Source of the DNA: Mesostigma viride
Lineage: Eukaryota > Streptophyta > Mesostigmatophyceae > Mesostigmatales > Mesostigmataceae
Direction of reading: 5' to 3'
NCBI GenBank assembly: GCA_009746045.1
Contig: RPFO01000026.1
Coordinates: forward strand, 397,328 to 461,327
Length of the DNA stretch: 64,000 nucleotides
Positions within the stretch are counted from its first letter, which is position 1. Every line of letters starts with the position of its first letter. The position numbers and the translations under genes are program-made. The notes beneath the pieces are model-generated. The model searched no databases, was not told the DNA's origin, and was given only the letters and a program-made list of their open reading frames with translations. Positions 54,545-64,000 of the stretch are shown one piece after another.

Positions 54545-57500
54545 ATGGCCCCCCTCCCCTGGAGGATATGAGCGAGTACCTGTCATCGCTAAATCTCCTC
54601 AAAGGTAGGGTAAGCATTGCTGCACTTGGCCAGTATTTTTCCAGAAATTTATCCCCCACCCTCAGGACACTGCAATCCTTCTTTACAAACTACCACATAT
54701 TTGTGGGCACGCCAATCACCACAATGTGTAGTTGGCGGGCTAGGTCTCTTTGTGGAGCTGCTGTCTCTTCTTCTAGATGGCTGCAATGCCATCTTGACCG
54801 GGTATGGAAGTCCTCCCTCCACCCCGCCATGCCCCGAAGATAGGGTTACTTACCGACGCTCAAGATCATGTTAAGGGTTGGGGGTGGGGAACTTGAAGCG
54901 GGCACGTGATTGGCTTGATTGGTTATGTCTAGTAATCATGCCACATTGAAATGATAGGCAGCTGCTGATAGATATTTTCTGGCAGAAAGGTCCAGTCACA
55001 TTATAACCGAGACAGGTTCATTCATCTCTTGAATACAAGTCTCCTCTCTTCAAATGACTTTCCTGCGATATATGCACCAAATAAGAGCGCTTTTGCTTGA
55101 CGCCACCTGTCCCTTGCGACTGCCGTGACTGCCTGACCACCCTGACTAGTCGGGCATGCCTGCTCACAAACTATTCCTCTGACTTCTGCCCTGGATGGAT
55201 GTTGTTCTAGAGACGCGCACTGTCGTAGGCAAGGCCAAGGCGACCCCATCCACAACCACGCCAGCCGCAGCAGAGAGTGCACCAACCACGGATGGGAGTG
55301 CTGGTGCAGCTAGCCAGGCAACCCAGGGCCAGGAATCAACGTCGAAGATCTCAGGAGCTGCCAAGCCACTGCGGCGAGGGTTCTTCGACGCGCCCGCAGT
55401 CCGGTCCAAGCCAGCGGTGACCGCTGCCAGTAGAAAACCCGAGGGTGCACCAAAGGAGGACGCGATCCCATTCCTCAAGGCCACCGCACCCAGTGGCGGC
55501 TCTTCAAGGAAGGAGATTCCTGGTGAGGGCAGCAACAGTCCTTCGTAGCCGGGAATTGAAGGCATTCCTTTTTTGGGGGGTTCGGTGACTGGTTCGCGTG
55601 GTTTGTTTGCTGAGTATGCGGAGGGCTACGTGTCTTGCATTTATGGGATCAGTCTGTAAGGGCTGCATGAATCTGTTCGTCGCATGGGGTTTGCGATCAT
55701 TATTATTATGGTGAGGACCGCTTGGTGACTTTTCCGTTTATCTCCAGACCGATGAAGGTACCTCGTCGTTGGGCGCTAGTGTATTCACTACTGAATATGT
55801 GGGTATGGTTCTCACTATCTACGGTACTAGTGTATTCACTACTGAATATGTGGGTATGGTTCTCACTATCTACGGTACAGCCGAGATATGAATATGTGGG
55901 TAAGGTTCTCACTATCTACGGTACAGCCGAGATATGAATATGTGGGTATGGTTCTCACTATCTACGGTACAGCCGAGATATGAATATGTGGGTATGGTTC
56001 TCACTATCTACGGTACAGCCGAGATATGAATATGTGGGTAAGGTTCTCACTATCTACGGTACAGCCGAGATCCCGTCGGTCATGCATGTGTTTGGATCGC
56101 CTGTCAGATCATGGATGTGTGATGTGGCACAGAACATATTAAGAGAACTAATGAAGAGACCACATTCCACCATATACAAAGCAGCAAGAGATTTTGTCGG
56201 CTTGTGAAACCAGTGGGTGCCCTTATTAGTTGACCCGGACAGGCATGTTCACATGTGGCTGATAGTGTACTTGGCCCTTGGGCAGATGCTGCCAATTGCC
56301 TTGGAACGAATCAAAGCTTTTTGTATGATGTGTATCGTTTACTCTCGCGCATGACGAATATTCGGTACTTTTAGCACACATGTCATGCCGGCTGCTGGGC
56401 GATTGGTTTCATGCCTTTGAAATTCCATCCTTTAGTGGCTTCTTACTAGGACCGTCTCATCCTTAAAGGGCCGTCTCATCCGCCCAGTCGTTGCACCTCT
56501 CCACATCATGTCACCTGCTGCCGGCATCCTTCTTTGGTGCCTTAATCCATCGATTAATTGTTTTAAAAGCACATGACTACCAGTGAAGGAACCTTCAACC
56601 CCTATGACACCTACAACGAAAAGGAGGGAGGGCGCTCGAGCTTCTCTTGTGCTGCCTCAAGCGGACAGGCCACAGAGGACTCTCTCTGCATCATGGATCA
56701 TGCCCAACTGTGGGTGCCTTCATCAATGCTCAAGTTGCTCCACTGGTCCGTCCATGCCTTCATCCCTCGATCCATGCACAAGGTGCTCGACTCGATCCCT
56801 GATTGCCTTCCTGCTGGCAACCGTCCACGTATGACCTCCCCGCTCTCTGGGCCCTTGCAGCAATGTTCAAGGTGGAAGCCACGGATGCGGATGCGCAGCG
56901 CTTGAAGAGCCAGCTGCTAGGTGTGTGAATGGGAGCTATGGAGGGGTGGCACCTGGGCTAGGTGGTGAATGGCCGCTCGGTGGCCGTCACTGCCCTATTT
57001 TGGGGGCGGCAGCAGCAACGAATGAGTGGTGGCTGCAAGGTATCTGGTTGCTGCGAGGTGGGTGGCATCGCACCGTTACAGGCTGCCTTGCAAATTTTCA
57101 GATGCTGCGCCCTGGGTGCCCTTGTCCAGGGCACTTCTACTTCACGCTTGCATCTTTGTATAGATACTTAGCGGCATGTGCACGCTGCAACGTGAGTAGC
57201 TTTTGTTTTGCTGGCTTGCATGTATCATGAAAATTGAAAAACCTATGTCGTGGAAATTGTGCGCTTTGCTCGCGGCGCCACCCCACACCACGTTGTTTTT
57301 TGTGAGATGGGGAACACCACTAACTACATGGGATTCAAACTCTTTAAGTCTTTTGCTGCGGGTTGTTGTTTACTGCTGGCACCTCGCACACAGATGTCAT
57401 GAAGCCGACACCCGACCTTATGGCGCAAGTGGCCAGCGATCGCTCCGTGATGGAGGGTTTTGATGACCCGGAGGTCATGGCCGCTGTCAACGAGGTTGCC

Positions 57501-57623
57501 AAGAACCCGGCCGCGATGGCGCGCTACAAGGACAACCCCAAGGTGGTCAAGTTCTACACCAACATGTGCCGGCTGATGGGGGACAGGTTACAGTCGCACG
57601 ACAGTGCAAAGAAGACAGGGTGA
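54545..57623 (+). CDS. STI1-like-domain protein (5' exon not resolved)
   Basis: Four exons: 54545-54604, 55211-55522, 56861-56920 and 57394-57623. All borders are GT-AG, every intron is phase 1, and the four join into one frame ending in TGA. The encoded 220 residues start with GPPPLEDMSEYLSSLNLLK, pass through a low-complexity Ala/Thr/Ser stretch, then AKPLRRGFFDAPAV, a basic motif of a kind seen before the C-terminal domain in plant and algal proteins, then FKVEATDADAQRLKSQLL, and end with an STI1-type helical domain (MEGFDDPEVMAAVNEVAKNP, then MARYKDNPKVVKFYTNM). STI1/DP2 domains bind chaperones or hydrophobic clients, so a co-chaperone or adaptor role is possible, but I cannot name the protein. 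The phase agreement of the 60-bp exons supports the model. The start codon lies upstream of 54545 and was not found. Confidence 0.75.
55779..56069. repeat. 46-bp minisatellite in STI1-like gene intron
   Basis: Six copies: the first two are 51-bp variants containing TAGTGTATTCACTACT, the others are 46-bp units containing GAATATGTGGGTATGG, TTCTCACTATCTACGG and ACAGCCGAGATAT. GTATGG alternates with GTAAGG among units, so some copies resemble 5' splice sites. Confidence 0.9.
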
Positions 57624-58032
57624 ACTCGGGCTGAGCATAATCACAGTTGACTACTATGCCAGAATTTGCTATCAATTGCTAAACTAGATATATTGGCCTA
57701 TTGCTAGCAACTTGCATCATGCATTTATATAATTTTCATCATAAATGAAGAGGTGGAGACACCATGGATGCATGCATCGATCATGCATCGATCATGCATG
57801 GCACGTGCAACCTTATTCTTAAGTGAGACATCTATTCCTGGATGCAGGGCGGTCCAACGTCGTGTGAGGACTAGAGTAGTTGTCTGAGAGGAAAGGCGAT
57901 CAAGGAGGAATGCGGATCAAGGCCGCGTGGCTATCTGTAGGATCGAAGACAGGTCTGCATGGAGGGAGAGAGAATTGTGAACATGCAATTAGGGCTCACA
58001 AATTTTTTTCAACCTAATTGACGCGCAGCCTA
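57624..58032. other. Non-coding stretch after the STI1-like gene
   Basis: Probable 3' UTR and intergenic DNA. A short tandem ATCGATCATGCATCGATCATGC lies at 57776-57798. Nothing coding is seen. Confidence 0.4.
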
Positions 58033-58520
58033 AGTAAGTAAGTAAGTAAGTACTTGCGTGTCATGCGCATCGGCATGGGCACCATGGAGTACTATGCTAA
58101 TCTCGATCATTAGAAAAATAATTACACAAAGTTACAAATACCGTCTGCATCATGCCCCAACCATATAGTCACTGATCAGAATATAGTCACTAGAGGGGGA
58201 TATAATCCGGCCTCATATCTGAGCTGTCCTCTACTGTAATGGCAGATGGACCTCCACCTGAGGACTTCTACCCTATATTCTACCAATGGGCCGCGGGGCC
58301 CGTGGCCGGGAGAAAACAGGAGCATGCCCCACAGGAAAGTGCTTCGCGCAGACGGCAGCCCATTTCTCCTTGTCTATCATGCATGCGCGGGCGCGGAGTA
58401 CATATAATCCCAGAAGCCCTGCATCCTCAAGTAAGTAAGTAAGTACTCGCTTGTCATGCGCAAAGGCATGCCACGGAGTACTATGCTAATCTCATTAGAA
58501 AAAAAAAAAAACACAAAAGT
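58033..58520 (-). repeat. (TTAC)n-tailed dispersed repeat, two copies
   Basis: Two copies in tandem orientation (58033-about 58160 and 58431-about 58515) of the repeat also found at 1234-1450, each with four to five AAGT units. The stretch between them (58190-58430) also matches 1480-1760 in blocks such as GGGGGATATAATCC, TGTAATGGCAGATGG and GGAGTACA, so the family is at least 400-500 bp long. Confidence 0.65.
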
Positions 58521-58870
58521 TTAAACAATGATGCAGACGATATCCTCAAGCAATATTGTGTCACATAGGTCCGGGTCGCGCCGGGTCGGTGAGGGGTGCG
58601 CGCATGCAAGTTTGCCAGTGCATGGGTTGCGACGGCCGGACAAAGGGACGTACCCTGCCATGCATCTAGGATGAGGTGTCTACTGCAGCCTAGTGTTTCC
58701 GATCATATAAATCCGAAAGGCTTGCATCACTCCCCGGACAGGAGAACTTTTGCGGATGACTGTAGGTGTAAGTTGGCGATGCCATGGTAACCGGAGACGT
58801 CCGTCCTATAGTCAGCAAAATTGGTGCGAGAGGTCCCCAGTTCGATTTCGGTCGGATTCATTTGCAGATC

Positions 58871-59202
58871 GCGTTTTTCCGCGTTTTCCGCGGCCCGGCC
58901 CTGAACGCAAATGGTTTTCACCTTTGCGGAGTGCCTGATCAGAATATAAATCCATTAATTAATTTTTAAAACGGTTGGGGCATGTGATGCAGACGATTAA
59001 TTAATTAATTAGAAACATAACTCCGTTGCATGGGTCGCGTTTTTCCGCGTTTTCCGCGGCCCGGCCCTGAACGCAAATGGTTTTCACCTTTGCGGAGTGC
59101 CTGATCAGAATATAAATCCATTAATTAATTTTTAAAATGGTTGGGGCATGTGATGCAGACGATTAATTAATTAATTAGAAACATAACTCCGTTGGGAGTA
59201 CA
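58871..59202. repeat. 166-bp tandem duplication
   Basis: GCGTTTTTCCGCGTTTTCC and all sequence up to ACATAACTCCGTTG are present twice with a period of 166 bp and almost no differences, so the duplication is recent. The second copy runs on into a longer SINE-like copy. Confidence 0.9.
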
Positions 59203-59335
59203 TGTAGCACATATCCCTAGCTGAGAAGGGGCATATGGCTTTTAATACATTCTGGGCTACTTCCTGCAAGGGTGGGAATGTAAGCTACCCTTGCTCTAGG
59301 TGCACCACTGGGGCACATGCAGACGATCTTTGTCT
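59161..59335 (-). mobile_element. SINE-like repeat, copy 4 (truncated)
   Basis: Same family as 3210-3450, 5432-5700 and 7772-8012: (TAAT)n, the stem-loop ACTCCGTTGGGAGT, the GGGGCATATGGC block and TGCAAGGGTGGGAATGTAAG in the same order. The distal part is missing. A further partial tail lies at 58995-59036. Confidence 0.6.
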
Positions 59336-59450
59336 GCATGTTTGTAAATAAACTTTCGTGTAATTACTTTTCTAATGAGATCCGTGCATAGTATATACTC
59401 CGTGGCGCTGCCGATGCGCATGACACGCATGCAGGTACTTACTTACTTAT
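59335..59450 (+). repeat. (TTAC)n-tailed dispersed repeat, opposite copy
   Basis: Contains TTTCGTGTAATTACTTTTCT, GTATATACTCCGTGGC and GCATGACACGC followed by a short (TTAC)n, the reverse complement of the copies at 1234 and 58033. A second start (TTTTGTGTAATTA) lies at 59486. Confidence 0.6.
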
Positions 59451-59959
59451 ACCTAACATACTTTGATGCAGGCGATATTTGTAACTTTTGTGTAATTATA
59501 TTGATATTGATAGTCTCCTTTCCCACACAGCAAAATATGGTGTTGTTCTTAGTCAGTTGCATTGTTTTTCCCGTCTTCAAGTTCTTATCGTGTCGATTTC
59601 ATCACGACTCTTGTTAACATCATTAAATGATTAAAGACTATGACCGCTCGAGACATTATGCTCCGTTAAGTCCGATCGATGTTTTTTGCAACGTCGATCA
59701 CACACATAGATGTTCAGTATGTGCTGCCCCTTGGCACAAGCTCTACAAACAGGTCGTGGACCGATTGGATATCGTGTAGTATCTTCGCGCATCGATCTGC
59801 CAACACGTACTGTGATGCCAGATCTCCTCTGCGGCCATTTCGAGCTTGGCACTGGATTCGTTGTCCACATCGTACGTCGTGTCGCAACAGTGACATGATG
59901 TTTTCGATCTGGCATACACGGGCTTTTGGTTCCCGCCGCACATATTTTAGAAAGCACTT

Positions 59960-60400
59960 GAGCCTCTACACCTTGTGCAGTTCTTGGACGTTTGGAAACA
60001 TGGCATGGCTAACGTAGTGTCTGATCGACTAGAGCTCTAGACCTTTAATTCAGTGGTTTTCCATTTGCGGGTATTTGGGAGAGCGATCGTAGCAATGGTG
60101 CTCACCACTAGACACTTCCGGCCAGTTAGGCTCGAAACACACGCCCTGATCAAGCAAGTTGTTTCCGGCCCCACCGCCTATAGGTCATCTAGTCGCTCTA
60201 CACGTACGCAAGCCAGCCATCATTTCAATGCACAAGGTTGTACACATTTCCATCTCCATTGCATATTCATCATCAGGACTCGAACACGCGGAGGAAAGAC
60301 TCGATCGAACACGCGGACAAGATAACGGCAGGCTCGAGCTACCATGGTCCGGATTCGATCTCCCGATTTCTGGCCTGCGCTGGTTGTCTCCTTGATACCT
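59960..60400 (-). repeat. Dispersed ~400-bp repeat, copy B
   Basis: Inverted relative to copy A at 40690-41120 (see there for shared blocks). It contains a small extra segment near 60285-60305 (CACGCGGAGGAAAGACTCGATC) not found in copy A. No open frame is shared by the two copies. Confidence 0.75.
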
Positions 60401-60938
60401 GCTCAATTTCATATCAACACGAATGAGCTAAATCTACCTTAGGGCTAGAGGACTCCATGGTACTAGTCCTGCTTTACCCTCAGGCTTCGGGAGAAGCCAT
60501 TACATTCTCTGGGCTATCGGGGTTTAGCATGCAAACTACCCCCACACCCGTCATCATGGCTGAGCTCGCGTACAGTCGTCCGGATAGTCCGGATGGTCAA
60601 CGCGGAGTCGCTATCTGCGACTCCAGATCTGGGCAAACTTGATTCGCGCCACTTGCCTTCGCGGGTGAAGTATCCGCATAGAAAAGAACCTCATCGGGGA
60701 TACTCAGTGGCATGCCTTCAGTGCATGTTCACGCACTTACTTAGCCCTGCTTTGGACCATTGATTGGTACCTTCATGCATGCACATCACGCATACATACA
60801 TTGAGCTCCAATCACATGATGCGTGATAAATGCGTGGCCCCACGTACCATGGCACACAAGTATGTTGCCGTGTAGGCCGCGTTCTTGAAAATGGTTTTCA
60901 TATGTAAAGCGTTAACATAAATGATTCCATGCCTCAGT

Positions 60939-63639
60939 TTAGGCAGTCACTTTGACTTTCGTAGACAAAATGTTGGCCTTCAGCCACATCAACGAGAACA
61001 TCAGCCCCGCACTCTTTGCAACTGCTTCGTCAGTAACAAAACTATCAATTTCCGATGTTGGCAGTGCCACGACATCGATTGCCTGTAGCAGAACCAGTGA
61101 TGCCAGCACACAGAAAACCGAGGAGCACCAAGGGGCAAACAACAACAGCAACGGTCAGGCAACCTGGGCATGTGAGCTGTTGCCAAAGGCTGGTAAAAGA
61201 ACTTGTACTACCATGATGCTGGAGAAAACATAATGGCTACAAGCGGCAATGTGTGTGAGATTCAAAACAAGCAGCCAGAGTATCGAGAGGATTCAAAGAC
61301 ATGAAACCTGACAAAACGGTCAGCTGCTAATGGCTGGATGCCACCTGGATGCCGGCAAGTGAACGAAAGGAGCTCATCATCATATGTACAAGACCAGCCT
61401 ATGAAGATGTGGATTTCTAAATCCCAAATTACTTTACCATAGTCATTTGATGTACGATGTGACGTGCCTGTCTACCCAACTCACCTCGCCTTCGGACGCA
61501 TTTCCCCCTCCGCTGCTGACGCGCATGGACTCATCCACCTGGCAGCCGTCATGCAAGGTAATGCGGGGTAAACTCATCAGCGGCATGTACTATGATATGT
61601 ATAATTTCTTCACTCGCATGTCCATGATGCCAGAGATGGATACGTGACAGTGCCCATTGAGCAAGTCGCAGCCATAGGCAGCCACATGCAAGATCAGCCG
61701 GCAGCCGCAAAAACTGCCAGGGGCCCTGCTTTGCTACCATTGTAGCTGACTCCAGCTCTTGTGTTATACCTCGGAGGGAAGCTACGCGAACATTACATTT
61801 TGTCTGCTATATTCCACGACAGCTGGCCCATTATACAAATGGGCTCAGCATGTAACTGTGGCATCCTAGCTGGGAAATAGTTCAAACTGTACATTTTCCT
61901 CAAGGAATAAAAAGAAAATATCGACCTCGGGATAACCCACTGGATTTATCTGAAGCATTTGTACGCGTGCTTTTGAAAGCATGGCCATCATAGTCAGGAC
62001 CTGAACGCAGTTTTCATCCTGCTGTCACCCTTGCCATCGAGCAAGAGCCAAACATGGGTCAAGCAATCTTCTGCATTTTCCCACTAAGTTATGCAGGAAT
62101 AGTTCATCAAGACTTCAAGGCTAATGTATCATGCCACACATAAGCACACGGATGACCCAAGATGATCTCACCTCACTTTGGCAATGCTGTCCACATATTT
62201 GGTCGTGACAGCCAAGCGCAGCAAGGATGTGGCCCCATCCCCATCCCCATCCCCATCCCCATCCCCATCCCCATCCCCATCCCCATCCCCATCCCCATCC
62301 CCATCCCCATCCCCATCCCCATCCCCATCCCCATCCCCATCCCCATCCCCATCCCCATCCCCATCCCCATCCCCATCCCCATCCCCATCCCCATCCCCAA
62401 CCGCAAGCTAGCAATCACCCGCCACATACCTCGGCGTAGAAGATGGTCTGGCGTGCGCCGCTGATGCCGACCGAGGTCAGGAAGGAGGTGATGCGCTTGA
62501 TGCTGTCGAGCGGAACGTTGTACCCGCACTCTTCAAAGATCTCCTCCTGCAGCAGGCATGACCGAGATGCATGTACGCGGGTGGCACCGCCAAGGTGCAT
62601 GTGAGGTGCACATGGTAACAACCAAGCCATGCAGGTGTTGGTGTTAGAGCTATGCGTGTGATGGTGGCCGTGGCAGTGCAGGTTACTGCCTGGAACGGGA
62701 ATATCTTTAGTGAAACCCTCTTGGAGGAGATCGAGGGAGGTAGGAAAGAAAAACAAAGAAATGAGGGGAGGCCGAAAAGTAGGGGGGACAGGGAATCTCT
62801 ACACACGTTGGAGAGTGCCGGGTGCCCCCGCACTACGACTGGGCAAAGCGGCCCCGTATGGAAGAGGTCACCCTCTCGAAGCCCAGTCTAATGTGTGGCC
62901 GCATCATGGTCACTATCTTGGTCACTGTAACGGTCACCCCAGATAAGAGGTCACCCTCGCGAAGCCAAGCAAATTGCCGTGTGTTGAAGAGTGACCACAC
63001 ACGTGCTCATTTCCGCCCAGCTGTCCCCTGGACAGGGTATGCGCGGCCGGGCAAGGTTCTGTCTGCCTGGTACGGCACAAGAAGGGGCCGCAAAAGCATT
63101 GGTGCAGCTGTTTGGTATCTCTAGTTGTTAGCTAGACTATGAACGTGGTGACGAGCTGATATATATAGCTAATGGGCGCTGGGTATTTGCGTGGTGCAGG
63201 CAAGAAGACCCGCGCACGCGCGGCCACACCAGAAGGACGCTACCTATGCAACGGCAAGCACCGTGTGTGCTGTTGGAAGTACCGCCTGCGCTGGCATCCA
63301 CCCGCTGGCAAGCTTATGGGTCACTCCAATGCAGCGCGGCATTCCCAGTGCCATGGTTGCTATTTCTTTTCTTTGAGCCCAAGGACGCGTGCAGTGACTT
63401 GTGGTGTCCAGGGCCGCAGAGGTAGCGAGGCCATTCCGGGGAGCAGCCCCGATTATACTCGTTAAGTTAACGTTTTGAGCAAAGGACATGGAGCGAGCAG
63501 CGGGTGAGTACAGGGTAGACAGCCGGGGAACACGGCCGTTTGATAATTGATTGTTTTGTTGGGGACAAAAGGGGCACCAGCTGTGCAGCGGGACCTACCT
63601 TGGAGATGGCCTCCAGGGACTTGTCCTTGTCGATGATGC
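60939..63639 (-). CDS. NUDT14: Nudix hydrolase, NUDT14 / UDP-sugar diphosphatase type (C-terminal part)
   Basis: Four exons are visible: 63639-63599, 62546-62430, 61538-61485 and 61082-60939. Borders are GT-AG and phases agree (first exon enters with two bases of a Gly codon, the rest phase 0). They give 117 residues to the stop; the family is usually about 220 residues, so the N-terminal half lies 5' of 63639, probably beyond the window. The Nudix box spans the first two exons: GIIDKDKSLEAISK then EEIFEECGYNV, where the EExxEE carboxylates bind Mg2+. It is followed by LTSVGISGARQTIFYAE, VDESMRVSSGGGNASEGE and VTDEAVAKSAGLMFSLMW, matching the order of blocks in NUDT14-type enzymes. These hydrolyse UDP-glucose or ADP-sugars to sugar phosphate and nucleoside monophosphate; which sugar nucleotide is used cannot be told. 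The end KVKVTA is not a known targeting signal. Confidence 0.85.
62232..62398. repeat. (CCCCAT)n array in Nudix-gene intron
   Basis: About 27 perfect copies of CCCCAT, starting 32 bp downstream (in the gene's sense) of the donor at 62429. The transcribed sense carries ATGGGG repeats. Confidence 0.95.
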
Positions 63640-63883
63640 CTGGCGCGTCCAGCCACCGGTCAGGGTTTGCCATGGTGGTTCCGTGGCCATGCGGCAAGCC
63701 GAGCGTGATGAACGCAAATAGGGGAGGTGTTCCAAGTCACGAATAGGGCAGGGCGCCACCAAAAAAACAAACACCGAAAACAAACAAACACAGGATGGTG
63801 GTGGCTCATAATAGAGGATGATGGCATTGGAGAGGCAGGGAAGGCACGCAGCAAGGACAGCAAGCGTAAGGCTCCGGACCATG

Positions 63884-64000
63884 ATGACAACGTAATGATA
63901 ACGTAATGATGACGTAATGATAACGTAATGACACCATAATGATAACGTAATGATACCATAATGATAACGTAATGATAACGTAATGATAACGTAATGATAA
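63884..64000. repeat. 11-bp tandem repeat (TGATAACGTAA), right edge
   Basis: About ten units of TGATAACGTAA with variants (GACGTAA, ACCATAA) run to the window end and probably continue beyond it. It lies upstream of the Nudix exon at 63639, probably in an intron. Confidence 0.85.

Noticed and set aside
59714-59943. Short minus-strand frame with several Cys and His residues (SCHCCDTTYD)
   Set aside because: Only 66-75 codons, two alternative frames, no matching exon and no known zinc-finger spacing.
62121-62529. Frames of about 100-118 codons over (CCCCAT)n
   Set aside because: Repeat artefact; only the 62430-62546 segment is an exon.

Overview
The window is nuclear DNA of a eukaryote. Genes are split by many GT-AG introns, introns hold long microsatellites and minisatellites, and retrotransposons of several classes are present. 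One gene (CCDC96/FAP184 type) is specific to motile cilia, so the organism is a flagellated protist or a ciliated lineage. A green alga would fit the GC-rich coding sequence, C-rich 3' splice sites and chromovirus/LINE content, but the sequence alone does not prove it.

Layout. 1-8.0 kb is a graveyard of repeats: an unassigned open frame at the left edge, LINE ORF1 and ORF2 remnants in both orientations, and several copies of a SINE-like family whose 3' end is a short stem-loop followed by (TAAT)n. 8.0-10.4 kb has no gene I can support. 10.4-20.7 kb is a minus-strand gene for a leucine-rich-repeat protein with a very long disordered tail; its introns carry four different tandem arrays. 20.9-32.1 kb is a nested insertion: a complete Ty3/Gypsy chromovirus (21644-31117, minus strand, LTRs almost identical, 5-bp target duplication CAATG) sits inside the C-terminal part of a LINE ORF2. 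32.65-39.64 kb is a plus-strand HAD-family phosphatase gene with six exons that join without a break into 253 codons. 42.0-53.0 kb is the minus-strand CCDC96-like gene: eleven exons, all ten introns in phase 0, 578 residues. 54.5-57.6 kb is a plus-strand gene with an STI1-like C-terminal domain (5' exon not resolved). 57.7-60.5 kb is intergenic and full of dispersed repeats. 60.9-63.6 kb is the 3' part of a minus-strand Nudix hydrolase gene of the NUDT14 (UDP-sugar diphosphatase) type, running off the right edge.

The host genes do not form an obvious pathway; CCDC96 is axonemal, the HAD and Nudix enzymes are metabolic, and the LRR protein is of unknown role. The observations most worth following are an extra open frame in the env position of the chromovirus, degenerate duplicates ('echoes') of exon edges including their splice sites inside the neighbouring introns, and the SINE-like family with its stem-loop tail. 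Exon models were built by eye from splice consensus, reading-phase agreement and domain logic; no transcript evidence was available.
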